A stretch of 64,000 bases of DNA from Plotosus lineatus (GCA_024760905.1 CM045732.1:53835996-53899995), one strand, 5' to 3'. Counted from the stretch's first letter, positions 10,267 to 22,107 are shown. Program-made: numbers and translations. Notes: a model not told the origin generated them from the letters alone.

Positions 10267-11084
10267 TTTATAGTTTAAATTGTGTTGTCGTATCTCGACC
10301 TATGTAGTTCACAGCAGATGGGAGGTCATTACTATCGAGTATTCAATTCAACTTCCTAATGAAAAGACTCCCTCCAGCTATTGTGTTAATTAAGTTCAAA
10401 GGTCAACATATTGAACTCCGAAACAGGAAATTAATGTTTATCCATACAATAAAAAAGATTTAAGCACAGCAAAGCGTTGTGTTTTTTAGGAACGATATAA
10501 TGTGTGGTATTTTAGATATCATGATAAAACATAACAGATAGATTGGATGTACAGAGAAAGCTCTGAAGAAAAAACGTCAGAATTCAGCATGATGCAATGT
10601 TATTCAGTAGATGGATGCAGTCTTCGGAAATGCAAGCAGATCAAATGTTTAAATTAAAATACAATTGGTATACCCTGTCAGTAACTACACATGACACGAG
10701 GGCCAGTGTGTTTGCTGACTCACTGTACAAGCTCATCCTCTTTATTTGGTTGATTTTCAATTCTAATGACTTGCTAATACACTGCATATCAGTTATTTTA
10801 TTGTTAGCCTGTTTGGCAGTAGTGTTCTGTAATTTATTTGTTTTGAAAACTAACCTGTTGATTGGTTTGTTATGAATGATGCAAAGCAGACTGACAGGCC
10901 TACAATCTTTCCCTTATATATTCAAATCACTTGAAGGACAAAAATCCTTTAACTCAAAATACATTCGTAACAGCATCACTAAGAATCATCTTTATCTAAT
11001 ATATAAAATCATTAAAAATGAAACAGCATCAATAAATATTTGCACTCTGAACATATAATGACAGGATATTAACGAAGAATTTTC
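10267..11084. other. Intron 1 stretch without recognised features
   Basis: AT-rich sequence. Two small adjacent open frames near 10.6-11.06 kb have no recognisable domains and no supporting splice or codon signals. Confidence 0.5.
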
Positions 11085-11416
11085 ATTCATTCACTAAGAT
11101 GCTTAATCCCATTTATGGTCATGGGGAGACTGGCACCCATCTCAGCCAACTCAGGCCCAGGGCAGCGTACACCATGGACAGCTCCTAAGGCCATCGCAGG
11201 GCAACACTCATACAGCCATTGACGTTTACACTCACATCTAGGGGCAATTTTGAACAGCCTCTTAGCCTACTTGTGCATGTTTTTGGACTGTATGAAGAAG
11301 TACTCAGAGGAAAACCATGAGGAGAACATGCAAACTCCACACAGAAACACCCAAGCTTGGAATCGAGCCCAGGTCTTCTTGCTGTGAGGTGGACATACTA
11401 ACCTCTATGCCCCCAT
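11085..11416 (-). mobile_element. SINE family B, near full length
   Basis: Reverse orientation. The tail shared with family A is at the left (GGTCATGGGGAGACTGGC), then the family B blocks CTAGGGGCAATTTTGAACAG, TTTTTGGACTGT and GAGAACATGCAAACTCCACA, and the reversed head with a B-box relic (GAATCGAGCCC) at the right. Confidence 0.88.
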
Positions 11417-11518
11417 AATGGCATGGAGAGTTTTATTTTTATTTGTACTTTTTAATGAAGCTTTATCCATTTTCATTATATTTACAGCATTTTTCCAGAG
11501 CAACTGTTCATATTATTT

Positions 11519-11755
11519 CATTTTCTGAAACATTTTATCCTTTATTAGGATTATTGGGGTGGGGGTGGGGGCTGTAGCACTTTGGTCACCCAACCATTGC
11601 AGGGGCAACATATTCCTACCTCTTGGCAATTAAGAATATCCAGTTAGCCTGAGATGCACATCTTTGGACTTTGGGAGAAAACCCAGAGGAAACCATTGAA
11701 AAGTAACAGTGAGAACTCACATAAAAACACCCTCAAACCCAGGATTTGCCCCAGA
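11519..11755 (-). mobile_element. SINE family B, old copy
   Basis: Same block order as the neighbouring copy (TTTTCTGAAACATTTTATCC, CAGTTAGCCTGAGATGCACA, CTTTGGACTTTGGGAG, AACACCCTCAAACCCAGG) but more diverged, with a G-rich insertion near 11.56 kb. Confidence 0.75.
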
Positions 11756-11902
11756 ACAAATTATATTTGTTAAAATCTCATTTATATAGCTGTAACTTAA
11801 GGGACTTGTGTAAGGCTTAATAGTGGCAGCTTGAACTCCTGACCTTCTGAACAGTAACCCAAAGCTTTTGCCACTGAGCCACCAATGCTTACTTAACCAG
11901 TA

Positions 11903-12834
11903 CAGTGGTACCTCACTTTACGAAAGTCTCACCAAACGAAAAATTCAGGTTACGAAACGCATTTGCCTAAAATTTTTCTCTCTGGATGTGAAACAAGTTC
12001 ATGTTATGAAAGCGCCATCTTAAAAATTCAAACGCGCCATTCAGACATTCAAACAATGCGCGAGTTGCTTTCCCATTGGTTGTCTCCCAACACCCTGCCC
12101 CACTGGCCTCCCATTGGCTAGGAGAGAGCTGAATCTCCATAATACAGCACTGTACTCATAATGGTTTTCGTGTGCCTTCGACCCATTGTTCGACACACGC
12201 GTGAAGCAGAGTTGTACTGTTGGTTTGTGAGTTTCATGAGTTTGTTTGCGTGTGCTTATTGCAGTGCTATTTTTTGTTATTAATCATGAGCCCCAAGAAA
12301 GTGATTCCCAGTGAGACTGAAAAGAAGAAGCGGGCTCCGTTATCAATAAAAGTAAAACAAGAGATAATAAAAAATATGAAAGTGGGACTCAGTTGAGTGA
12401 AATTGCAAAGGAGTATGGACGAAATCCCTCTACAATCAGAACGATATTGAAGCAGAAGGAAGCATTAAAAGCGGAGATACAGTGACGGAGGCGATTATTT
12501 TGGAAAAAGCAACCGCCATATTTAAGGATCTCGTGAAGGAGGGTGGGGGTGAGGGTTCTTCAGACCAGCAACCCCCAGACTTTAAAGCCTCGCATGGGTG
12601 ATTCGAGAGATTAAAAAAAGATAAATAATTTTATTTTACTTTTAACTCATATTTCCTACATATTTCATACTAAATTGGTGTACTTTTATAATTTTTAAAG
12701 GGTTTATGGGGTAATTTTGGAAGCCTTGGAACAAATCACGCATTTTACAAGTAAAATGCGGTTCAATTTATGAAAAATGCAGATTATAAAAAAGGTGCTG
12801 GAACAGATTAATTTCGTAAAGTGAGGTACCACTG
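11903..12834 (+). mobile_element. Tigger/pogo element, internally deleted, with intact TIRs
   Basis: Terminal inverted repeats of 23 bp are perfect (CAGTGGTACCTCACTTTACG and its complement), with TA on both sides (11901-11902, 12835-12836), as in pogo/Tc1 elements. Inside, from about 12287, is a transposase start beginning MSPKKVIPSETEKKK with the opening of a CENP-B-type helix-turn-helix, soon broken by stops. A short later piece reads ...QQPPDFKASHG, where the second DNA-binding domain begins. The catalytic DDE domain is missing. Confidence 0.9.
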
Positions 12835-12998
12835 TATTCCAACTCTACGGCTATACAGTACTTTAAAAAGTAATTTCAGTCACTTACACCCTCTCCAGGA
12901 TCTATACTGTCTATATACAATTAGGTGGGTACATGTTGGCAGTTATAAATTCTTAACTTAATCAACTAATCTCTGAAAGAATGGTTTATACATTTCAT

Positions 12999-13230
12999 TT
13001 CATTTTCTGTAACCGCTTAATCCTAATTAGGGTCGCGGGGAGGCTGGCGCTCATCCCAGCCGACTCTAGGCGAGGGCAGAGTACACCCTGAACAGCTCAC
13101 CAGACCATCGCTGACGGCTTTGCAGCCACTCTTGTCGAAAGTCAGCAATGGTTCTTTGACATGCCTCACACACACCATGGACAGGGAGAGACCTGGCCGG
13201 CCTTTGATAACCCAGTTAGCTGCACTGGGG
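12999..13230 (-). mobile_element. SINE family A, 5'-truncated, tail 1
   Basis: Reverse orientation: tail and body (CTGTAACCGCTTAATCCTAA ... CAGTTAGCTGCACTGGG) without the tRNA-like head. A small internal deletion removes part of the GGCCTGGCGAG segment. Confidence 0.88.
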
Positions 13231-13295
13231 TGATATACACCAATAACATGTCATCATGGAGGATGTCCCATTAATTTGAATGTAAATTTCAACAA

Positions 13296-13512
13296 TACAG
13301 GGATCCACAGGGATGTACATATACATGTACATATACATGTGGGGCAGTGGTGGTCTAGTGGTATAGGGCGCTGGATCGCTGATTCACATATACATGTACA
13401 TATATGTCAGTCTGGGGCGGATTGGGTTAATCCTACTTCGCGGATTTCAGTTATCGCAGGGGTATCTCGGTCCCAATTAACAGCGGAAAGTGAGGGATCC
13501 CTGTAATTAATA
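13296..13512. mobile_element. MITE with CAGGGATCC ends
   Basis: Ends are CAGGGATCCACAGGGAT... at the left and ...GAAAGTGAGGGATCCCTG at the right, both beside TA. The right part (TCGGTCCCAATTAACAGCGG) matches the left arm of the element at 56755-57185. It is interrupted by a SINE head at 13341-13385. Confidence 0.6.
13341..13385 (+). mobile_element. Head-only SINE family A insertion
   Basis: Only the first ~45 nt of family A are present (GGGGCAGTGGTGGTCTAGTGG through GGATCGCTGATTC). The flanks on both sides are ACATATACATGTACATATA-type sequence, consistent with a target-site duplication of a palindrome-rich site. The body, B box and both known tails are absent. Confidence 0.7.
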
Positions 13513-13620
13513 TTAGATGTTTAAACAAAGAACAGTGTGCATGTAGACATTCAAAATCTAGAAGGGGTAAAGGCAGGAATTAGCTTGGTGACTGACTATT
13601 CAACTTTAGTGAAAAGTATA

Positions 13621-13903
13621 CAGTCGGCCCCCAATTTACAAAATTAATCCGTTCCAGAGCCTTTTTCTTATAGCGGGAATTTCGTAAGCAGGGGTCGCAT
13701 CTTACATGTTAAACGCCTAATTGGTTCCAAGTCTCCAGTCTTTGGACTGGATAAACCCCATAAACCCTTTAAAAATGATAAAAGTATATTTTGTATGAAA
13801 TATGTGTTAAAAGTAAAAGAAAATTATTTATCATACCATTTAACATAATAAACCATTTTATTAACATATTTATTGATTAAACCATTATTAAACATTTTTT
13901 TAT

Positions 13904-13997
<94 letters not shown>

Positions 13998-14002
13998 TCT
14001 TT

Positions 14003-14043
<41 letters not shown>

Positions 14044-14073
14044 CTCTCTCTGTGTGTCTCTCTCTCTCTCTCT

Positions 14074-14118
<45 letters not shown>

Positions 14119-14303
14119 GCTCTCTCTCTCGCGGGCACGCGCGTGTTGCGGGCCACGCCCACAAGACATGAATTCAAAGCGCATTCCCTGACAAACTCAA
14201 CTTTAATTTGATTCCTTGAGGGATCGGAATTCCAGATGAGCTCAAATGCGCCCACATTTATTAAACATTTACTGAATTAAAACAACTTAAAAAACTAAAA
14301 CAT

Positions 14304-14349
<46 letters not shown>

Positions 14350-14690
14350 GTCTCGCTCTCTTTGTCTCGCGCTCTCTCGCGATTCCTTGAGGGATTGGAA
14401 TTCCAGCTGAGCTGAAATGTGCCTACATTTATTAAACATTTACTGAATTAAAACAACTTAAAAAATTAAACTAAAAACTAAAGTGTGAAGCTTCCTTCTC
14501 TCTCTCTCTATCTGGGAGGCCAGAGGGGCAGACAGCCAATGAGAGAGCAACTCCCGCGTCTGTGAAATTTTGATTGGCACTTTTGAATTTCTTTTCGTAA
14601 GAGGGGGTTGTTTCGTATCTTGGAAACACAGGGAAATGTTTTCGTAACTCGGAGATTTCGTACGCAGGGGTCTTCGTAAGTTGGGGGCCG

Positions 14691-14694
<4 letters not shown>
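13621..14694. mobile_element. Tigger/pogo-like MITE swollen by microsatellites
   Basis: The termini CAGTCGGCCCCCAATTTAC and GTAAGTTGGGGGCCGACTG are inverted repeats of the Tigger type seen again at 36.2-37.1 kb. TA lies to the left (13619-13620). The interior is mostly (CA)n, (CT)n and a 171-bp tandem duplication (14211 onward and 14382 onward). No transposase frame remains. Confidence 0.8.
13905..14126. repeat. (CA)24 followed by long (CT)n-rich tract
   Basis: Pure CA at about 13909-13957, then CT-rich sequence with CTGTGT and CATCT interruptions up to 14126. A second CT run lies at 14307-14345. All are within the MITE. Confidence 0.95.

Positions 14695-14751
<57 letters not shown>
14693..14751. 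repeat. (TG)n-(TA)n compound microsatellite
   Basis: TG repeats start exactly at the right terminus of the MITE and pass into TA repeats. Expansion has overwritten the expected TA duplication. Confidence 0.92.
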
Positions 14752-14753
<2 letters not shown>

Positions 14754-14970
14754 TGGCTGAGCTGCTCGGTAGCACACACCTGAATTCACTATTCTTATTT
14801 ACTCTCAATAAACAAAAGCCCGCTCACCTCTGTGCCAGAGGATTAACACATCACATCACTGCTTCTTTGGTTTGTAACACTCTCTAACTTTCTCACTCTA
14901 AAATTCTGTTTTGTACTCGCTCTGGCTGGGGGGCTTGGCTGAGCTGCCCGGACTTAATGCTGTTAATACC

Positions 14971-15015
14971 TCAGTTCATCATCAGTTCATTTTCTGTAAC
15001 ATCATCTGTTCATCT
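14971..15015 (-). mobile_element. SINE tail 1 fragment
   Basis: CAGTTCATCATCAGTTCATT and TTCTGTAAC are the 3' end of family A or B in reverse orientation. They are joined directly to Tigger-like sequence. Confidence 0.6.
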
Positions 15016-15558
15016 TCGTCTTCTGTATACGAAACAACCTCTTCTTATGAAAAACGCCAAACGCGCCATTCAAACATTCACACGCGCCAACATTCAAACG
15101 ATGCGCGAGTTGCTCTCTCATTGGCTGTCTCCCAACATCCCGCCCCGCTGGCCTCCCATTGGCCAGAAGGGAGCTGAATCTCCATAGTACTGCACCCATA
15201 AAGCTTGTTTGTCACACGTGTAAAGGAGATCTGTACTGTTGGTTCGTGAGTTTCCAGAGTTTATTAAGAGTGTTCTTTGCAGCTTATTTAAGTTGTTTAA
15301 TTCAGTAAATATTTAATAAATATGGCACGCTTCCGCCGAATGTGGGCAAAACGCGACTCATCCGGACCTCTGATCCCTCAAGCAAACACATGAATGTTGA
15401 GTACTAAACAAGTGCTCAAACCACACTGACCTGCTTGACTGATCGGAGGTCCGGACAAGCCGTGACCTGTCTCCGAAGCTCCGGCGTCGGTTGCGGAAAA
15501 CTCCAGGTTACGAAAAAGGCACTGGAACGGATTAATTTCATAAGTAGAGGGCCGACTG
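15016..15558. mobile_element. Tigger/pogo-like element, left end missing
   Basis: The internal block (TACGAAACAACCTCTTCTTA, GCGCGAGTTGCTCTCTCATTG) matches the element at 36.2 kb. The right terminus AAGTAGAGGGCCGACTG ends at 15558 beside TA. The left terminus is replaced by a SINE tail fragment. Confidence 0.78.
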
Positions 15559-15746
15559 TATTGTCTGATACAGAGTTTATTTGTTATTTGTTTGTTTATG
15601 ATAATGTAATTTACTTGGTTAATTTGTGATGAACATTTAAAAGATTTTTACGCTTAAAATTTATGCACCAGTCGTCTCATTCTTACTCAGTCATGCTATG
15701 TGAATTGATAAATGCTATTCCAGGAAAAAGTACTGTATTATTCCTC

Positions 15747-15785
15747 CTATTTCTTCTTCTTCTTCTTCTTCTTCTTCTTCTTCTA
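15747..15785. repeat. (CTT)n microsatellite
   Basis: About 12 CTT units in akap6 intron 1. Confidence 0.95.
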
Positions 15786-15789
15786 AAGC

Positions 15790-17002
15790 TGCTGTTAAAC
15801 CATTATTATGTTTTTTTTAAATCGTTGTACATTGACATTTTACAGTATTTAGCAATGGCAGCTAGTTTCTTTAGTATTATTATTTTATTTTTACTGTGTT
15901 TTTATTTCTTATAAATGCAAATTTTATGATATGATCTGAATGAGTTTCATGAGAAGTGAGTTTGAATTATAATAATATTTATTTTATAGTACTGGTAACG
16001 TTTAAATTTTAAGTAATTGTAAACATTAATTTAAAGGAACGTTCAAGAAGTAGTATTCCATGCATAGGAGGTTTAAAATTGATATATTTATGTACTGTAG
16101 CATAAATTTGGTATTCAAATTAACAATTCGTAAAACTACGGAGAATATTTTCTTTATCCTTTCTTCAAGATTGCAGCACGTAAGCTTACTTCTATGAATT
16201 ATTAAAGATTAACTGATACTTCTAAGATGGTCTGTCAGATTTAACCACGTTTGGCAGTTCCTGTTACTGAACAGTATCAGTAATGGAAATATATTTATAA
16301 GAAGAATACCTACACATTCGGCCTTCAGACTTATTTGAAAAGTGCCTGTAATGTGTTAAATAAGTTGAATACTTAGATACATATTTCTGTGTGGTTCATG
16401 AATCTCTTTTTTTTTTTGTTTCTGCATAGTATATACTAAGACTTTTAATGAGTTTAAAAACATGACATTACATAATATAAATCAAATAATTGTCAATTAT
16501 CTTGGCTCTACAACTTGCTACCAGTTCAGGTGTAGACATAGGAACAGGTCAAGCTGGCGTTACACCATATGACGGGCTTCTGCAGAGAAAAAGTCTTATG
16601 GTGTCTAACTACACAAAGGTTTTTTGAAAGCATGTAATTTTGGGACATATGAAGATGGAACACATTGAAGTTTGATCAGTTTGCTAAGCGTATTCTGTAA
16701 CATGCAAAATCCTATATCCCGTGTTCAAAATGATAGATTTATTTACAGGGTATTTCTGTATGGACACCGAAACTCACAAAAACTAGTGTTCCATTAGAGA
16801 AGTACTCATAAGCAGAAAATAGATTTTAAAAGTAGGTGAATTCTTGCAGGGTCTTAATCTTGCAATCTGACCTGAGTATGTTATAAAATTATATTTTTAA
16901 AATTTGGACAAGGTTATACTGGTATCATCTGGTACAAGTGTGAGTCTTAAATCAATAGTATTAAATGATGGATGAAACTGCAGAATGAATAAGAACAATG
17001 GC
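15790..17002. other. Intron 1 stretch without recognised features
   Basis: AT-rich. I found no gene, RNA gene or repeat boundary. Confidence 0.5.
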
Positions 17003-17017
17003 TTCTAACTAATATGT

Positions 17018-17712
17018 TCAGTTCAGTTCATTTTCTGTACCTGCTTAATCCTAATTAGGGTCACGGGGAGACTGGCGCCTATCCCAGCCAACTCCGGGCA
17101 AGGGCAGAGTACACCCTGGACAGCTCGCCAGGCCATCGCAGGTCGGAAACACGCTGACGGCTTTGCAGCCTACTCTTGTCAAAAGTCAGCAATGGTTCTT
17201 TTACAGCCTCACACTATAGACCAGGGGTCACCAACCTTTTTGAAACTGAGAGCTACTTCATGGGTACCAATTAATGCGAAGGGCTACTAGGTCGATACAC
17301 ACCTCTGAAATTACAAATTTGCTCAATTTACATTTAATTAGATTTAATTAGATGTTATTATTAATAATTAATGATATTCATCTATGTGAAGATATTGACT
17401 TGATTTAAAAATATATTCAAAAAAATTATATGCAGCTCAATGGAGAGTGGCGCTGTCCTAAAAATGGGCCTGTCCTAAAAATAGCAGTGAACAGGTCCGC
17501 GGGCAACTTATATTGTCCTTGCGGGCTACCTGGTGCCCACGGGCACCACGTTGGTGATCCCTGCTATAGACAGTGAAAGACATGGCCGGCCTTTGATAAC
17601 CCAGTTAGCTGCATTGGGGGGGCACAGTGACAACCTTGTAGAGAGTGGGACTCGAACCCTCAACCTCAGGATCAGTGATCCAGCGCTCTATACCACCAGG
17701 CCACCACTGCCT
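17018..17712 (-). mobile_element. SINE family A, full length, tail 1, split by a hAT element
   Basis: Reverse-oriented copy with tail at the left and head (complement of CCAGGCCACCACTGCC) at the right. It is flanked by a 15-bp duplication, TTCTAACTAATATGT, at 17003-17017 and 17713-17727. A 342-bp hAT MITE sits inside it at 17222-17563. Confidence 0.93.
17222..17563. mobile_element. hAT MITE nested in a SINE
   Basis: The ends are CAGGGGTCACCAACC and its imperfect complement GTTGGTGATCCCTG. They are flanked by a perfect 8-bp duplication, CTATAGAC (17214-17221 and 17564-17571), the hAT hallmark. There is no coding capacity. It inserted after the SINE. Confidence 0.93.
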
Positions 17713-17727
17713 TTCTAACTAATATGT

Positions 17728-19440
17728 GATTGTGTAAATATAACATAATTATGATGCCTCAGTTAAGTTTGGTTATTTTTTTCTTCCAAAAAATCGTATT
17801 CTTTACCTGCAGATATCATTGTGGTATGCATCTGTCCAGTATTTAGAAAAACATATTTCTGTATCATGCCTAATTCCTAAAACAATAAATTATTCAGAGC
17901 TCACTGCCTGGAATCCTGGAGAGAAGAATCCTGACTTTGTTCTCCTGCAGAGAATTGTCTCAGGTCCCCTTTGCTGCATACAGGCTACACACTTGGACAC
18001 ATTGTTTAAACTACAGCTCTGGTAATGGACCCTGTGCATCACCATAACTCAGATGATGCCAGCTATGGTGACTCAATGCTCAGCAGGAAATGTATTTTAA
18101 ACACAGTTACAAGGGATGCTGGTGTTACAAGATTATTGGGAGGTTCCTCCTATCTCACTAACGCTCTCACATTCTAGCTATCCAGCTGTATTGATTCTGG
18201 CTCCTGTGGGTTACCCAAGTTATCAAACTCAATCTTACAATATGATAGGCATGTGCGGAGAATAGAAACATGGGTGTGCCCTAATAATAGAGCAGTTTCA
18301 CTGCAGGAAAAATGGCCTGCTCTGTCGGTCGATAAATTGAACTGCTTCTTGGTGCATCTTCATTAACGCAACACTGCGTATTTATTATGTCATGGTCTTT
18401 GGATTATATCTCATTGTCCGCTTGTGAATACCATTTATTTTGATTTATTGATATACTTATTACTATCAGGGATTATTTATTCATGATATTATCACTACTG
18501 CTAACTATTAATTTTTACAATGGATGCCCCATTATACAAAACAGCTTTCCCACTTTACCTTCTACACAGACTATCTCTTCCATGTATATCATGTTTATGT
18601 GTGCACATTGTTCTGCCAAAAAGTGCCCAAAAGAGCCGTTAACTGGATAATTACTGTAGTGATAAATATCTTTCAACATGTTATTTAACCTTAACTGTTG
18701 CAGTGAGTACCTTCTCATTTCTTAAGCCACCATGTCAGAATACATATGTTGTGCTCAACATTATGCAGCAATAAAATGAGGTCATATGATAGCCTGAATG
18801 TACCTACCAAGTTATTCTATTAATGGAATTTTCCTATCCCTATAGCATGAATATAAAATTTGGGGTGAAATAATGGTTCAGTGAGTATGAGGAATCATTT
18901 TACACATGCATTGGCACCAGAGAATTTTGACCTTAAGCCCAGAGAGTGTTTGGGGTGTACTGGAGAAGAGGTCATGCCGTGGTTCGACTTACCCATTGTC
19001 AACACAAGATCTCAGTGAACATTTCACACAACCCTGGGGTGAAATAAATGTCCTGACATTGTATGAGTTTACCGAAACAATGCCATGGCAAAATCATGCT
19101 GTAATCAAAGTTAAATGAGCCCAATAATAGATTGCATAACTTTTTGTAGTTGGGTAGTGTATAATTTCTTTCAGTGTACATACATTCTTCTATACTTTGG
19201 GTAATAGCAATATAAGTTAGAAATTTGTGGACGCAAAGGCATAGTCAGACACTGGTTTGTTCATGAAAAGCAAAGTTGGAAAGGTTGAGTGATAAGTCAT
19301 TACACATGTGAGGGATTTGTTCTGATTACTTTTCTGGTAAAAAAAAAAATATTTAAAGAGAGAGGAAAACCACAAGAAAGCTGAGCATCACAATACTGAG
19401 CATGAATGTTAAATAAATCAAAAGCAGTCGAAATCTATAT
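17728..19440. other. Intron 1 stretch without recognised features
   Basis: Mostly unique-looking AT-rich sequence. A weak resemblance at 19035-19118 to the end of Tc1-type transposases (NAVIK-like) is too short to call. Confidence 0.45.
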
Positions 19441-19441
19441 A

Positions 19442-20453
19442 CAGACGCTCCCTGACTTACGTTCATCCGTTTTACATTTTTTTTCCCCCAAAAAAATTCT
19501 GTCACATTTTGAGTACGAGAGTACCTACATAGTACGCTGATGTAATGATGCAATGACGTAATGATGCTGCTTCTGTTGTTTACAAACGACAGACCGAACG
19601 TGCCCTGCTGCTTCCCAGTTCACTGCGTGTTACGCTTGTGTTAAGACGTCGCCTCTGTGATCTTTGTGTTTACACTGTTTTGCGGACTTTTGTAACCCTA
19701 AGCAAATATGGTTGGTCAGAAGTGTAAACCTACTAGCATGGGTGCAAGTTTTCTAGCATATGCCGGAATTTCCGGTTTTCCCAAGACTGAATTAACTATC
19801 TGCTTGAATCGGTGCAATCTACCATGAATACTCAGTTAAGCAAAGAGAGTTGTAAAATAAAAGAAAACCCGAATCCAGAAAATAAAGAGAACTCTCCGCT
19901 CTGCTGGTGATTCACATCAGTGCAGGCTGAGTACTAAACAAGTATTCAACGGCACCCTTGCTCACTTGAAAGACCGGAAGTCCGTATAACATTTGCTTTG
20001 TCTCAAGCACAAGCAAGTGAAGTACTTTCGGTGGAGCACCTCACATATTGTAATTGTTGATTGGCTGTTTTAAGCTTCATGTAAAGTGATCATCCGTCGA
20101 CCATCGGAACCATTTACAAGCAGAAAGATCGCATCATAGAGAATGTTAAAAGTTATATTTGATACTGTATTTGATATTTGATGAGTGAATTTGATTAAAA
20201 TTTATCCATTTGAAATTATTTTACTTGAATTTAATTTATTTGAAATTAATGTTGATATTATTTGATATTTTTGATATTATTTTACAATGTTATGTTTATA
20301 ATAATTGATTTAGGGGTGTTTTATGAGATACAGTAATGGTATTTATGGATGTGTAGTACAGTATGAACGTCATACGTCACAGGAACATACAGTAACAACT
20401 TACGTTTTTTTTTCAACTTACGTTTGGCCATCCGAAACCTAACAAAAACGTAA
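19442..20453 (+). mobile_element. Old pogo/Tigger-like element
   Basis: It starts CAGACGCTCCCTGACTTACG next to TA and ends with AACGTAAGTC at about 20453, where a SINE joins and replaces the rest of the right terminus. Near 19707 a short ATG-led segment (MVGQKCKP) resembles a pogo-type transposase start. A block containing GAGTACTAAACAAGT is shared with the Tigger-like element at 15.4 kb. It has no intact frame. Confidence 0.6.
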
Positions 20454-20735
20454 GTCCCACTCACCACAGGTTGCCACTGTCCTCTCCAGTTCAGCTAACT
20501 GGGTTATCAAAGGCCGGCCATGTCTCTCACTGTGTATGGTGTGAGGCATGTAAAATAACCATTGCTGACTTTCATAAAGAGTAGCTGCAAAGCCACCAGC
20601 GTGTTTCTGCCCTGCGACAGCCTGGCGAGCTGTCCACGGTGTACTCTGCCCTTGCCCAGAGTAGGCTGGGATGGGTGTCAGCCTCCCCGTGATCCTAATT
20701 ATGATAAAGCGGTTACAGAAAATGAACTGAACAAT
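20454..20735 (+). mobile_element. SINE family A, head-truncated, tail 1
   Basis: Plus orientation. It starts in the sequence just after the B box (CCCACTCACCACAGG) and runs to GGTTACAGAAAATGAACTGA. Confidence 0.9.
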
Positions 20736-20924
20736 GTATATTTACTTCCCCTCATACCACAACAAGTATTACAGAATTATTTGTTTGAGACACTTTTAGC
20801 AGTTTGCGTTGACGGTAGGTTTTGCTCTTTAGTTTTAGATACAATTGCAAACTAGATAGAATTCAAAATAATTTTTAAGTTTGTGGATACGGAAAAACTG
20901 ATTGTGTATCTATTATAAGAAATG

Positions 20925-21235
20925 TGAATCCCGAGTGGTGCATCGACAAGTTGTATAACTATTAACCCAGAAATCTGAAGTTTGAATCCAGGTCAATGCC
21001 ACAGCCATCTGTGCCCAAGAGTTCATGGGAGCTAACTGGCACTCACTGCGTTCGCCAGCCAATCATAATGGGTGTCTGTGAACTCATTCGTACGAGGGAG
21101 CAGATAGTGCTTTCCCTCCGAGTGTATTAGCATCACATGTCCCTGCTTGGTGGTGATCATGTGATAGGAAGGCAATACTTGATGGGAATGAGCTACAACT
21201 AAATTAGGGGGGAAAATCGAGGTCAAATAAAAGAA
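20925..21235 (+). mobile_element. SINE family C
   Basis: It shares order and wording with copies at 52.9 and 60.3 kb: a head with GAGTGGTGCATCGACAAG, a B-box-like GTTTGAATCC, then CCAGCCAATCA, GTCTGTGAACTCATTCGTA and a tail with ACTAAATTAGGGGGGAAAA. tRNA-derived by its box-like motifs. It lacks the middle segment seen in the other copies. Confidence 0.75.
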
Positions 21236-21712
21236 ATGTAAAAATTATTTTTCTGTAACCGGCTCTCTGGGCTAAAGTTCTTGGCCTAACACAATGTCAC
21301 AATCCATATTTTTGGTTAGTCAGCACATGAACTCTGTTTAATCCGTTCTTATTTATGTGAATTGCATATGCAATCTGTACTGCATAAGCAGTTTTGCTGT
21401 CTATGGACACAGATTTACTGTGCAGTATAAAGTTTCCCATCAGTGTCTTTGTTATGAAGTACTTGACAGGGTAATGGGGTCTATTAGATAAAATGACACA
21501 TTTTATTGTCCAGATTGTGACTCACCTGAGGCATTTGAGATTAATAGGAATGTTTTTTCAGCAAAGTGATCTCATTCTTTGGCCTTTGCCTCACTCTGAC
21601 ATATAAAGGAAGTCAGAGTCATTACAGGATCTTGCAGTCATCGTTCCTCTTTTTCTTACTGCTGGATTGTTTACTGGAAGAAATGTCAGACATGTTTGAT
21701 AATTTGCTCATG

Positions 21713-21868
21713 CAGTGGTCGAACACGATTCGTTCCAAAAATATGGTCGATTACCAATTTGTTCACAAAGTGAAACAACATTTCTCATAAGAAATAGTTA
21801 AAACAGCAAGGCATATTTTTTTATTTTTTGTTTGACTAAAGAGTCGTTCGACCACAGAGGTTCCATTG
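21713..21868. mobile_element. Short Tigger-like MITE remnant
   Basis: The left CAGTGGTCGAACACGATTCG and the right GTTCGACCACAGAGGTTCCA form a partial inverted repeat. Between them lies GTTCCAAAA/TTCACAAAG-type sequence common in Tigger MITEs. Confidence 0.5.
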
Positions 21869-21976
21869 TACGAACAATTATTTTTTTGTGAATGTTTAGG
21901 TGCACTGAGTTGTTTTAATGTGTGAACATTTACTGTGTGTTTGAGTGTGTATGTTAACTATTAAGGCTTTGGAGTC

Positions 21977-22107
21977 TCTCTCTCTCTCTCTCTCGCTCCC
22001 TCTCTCACTCTCCCACTCTTTCTTTCTTTCTCTCTCTCGCTCTCTCTCTCCCCCCTCTCCCCTTCCCACTCTCGCTCCCTCTCCCCTTCCCACTCTCTCT
22101 GCCATAC
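21977..22107. repeat. (CT)n-rich tract
   Basis: CT repeats with TTTC and CCC interruptions in akap6 intron 1. Confidence 0.93.

Noticed and set aside
13824..14255. Long open frames of (Arg-Glu)n, (Ser-Leu)n or (Thr-His)n
   Set aside because: They are translations of CT and CA microsatellites. The same applies to the frames at 21896-22175, 25455-25722, 28595-28810, 49192-49497, 53418-53690 and 58098-58456.
18906..19118. Possible Tc1-type transposase C-terminal fragment
   Set aside because: Only a short stretch (MPWQNHAVIKVK) looks suggestive. The upstream part shows no catalytic motif and no termini were found.
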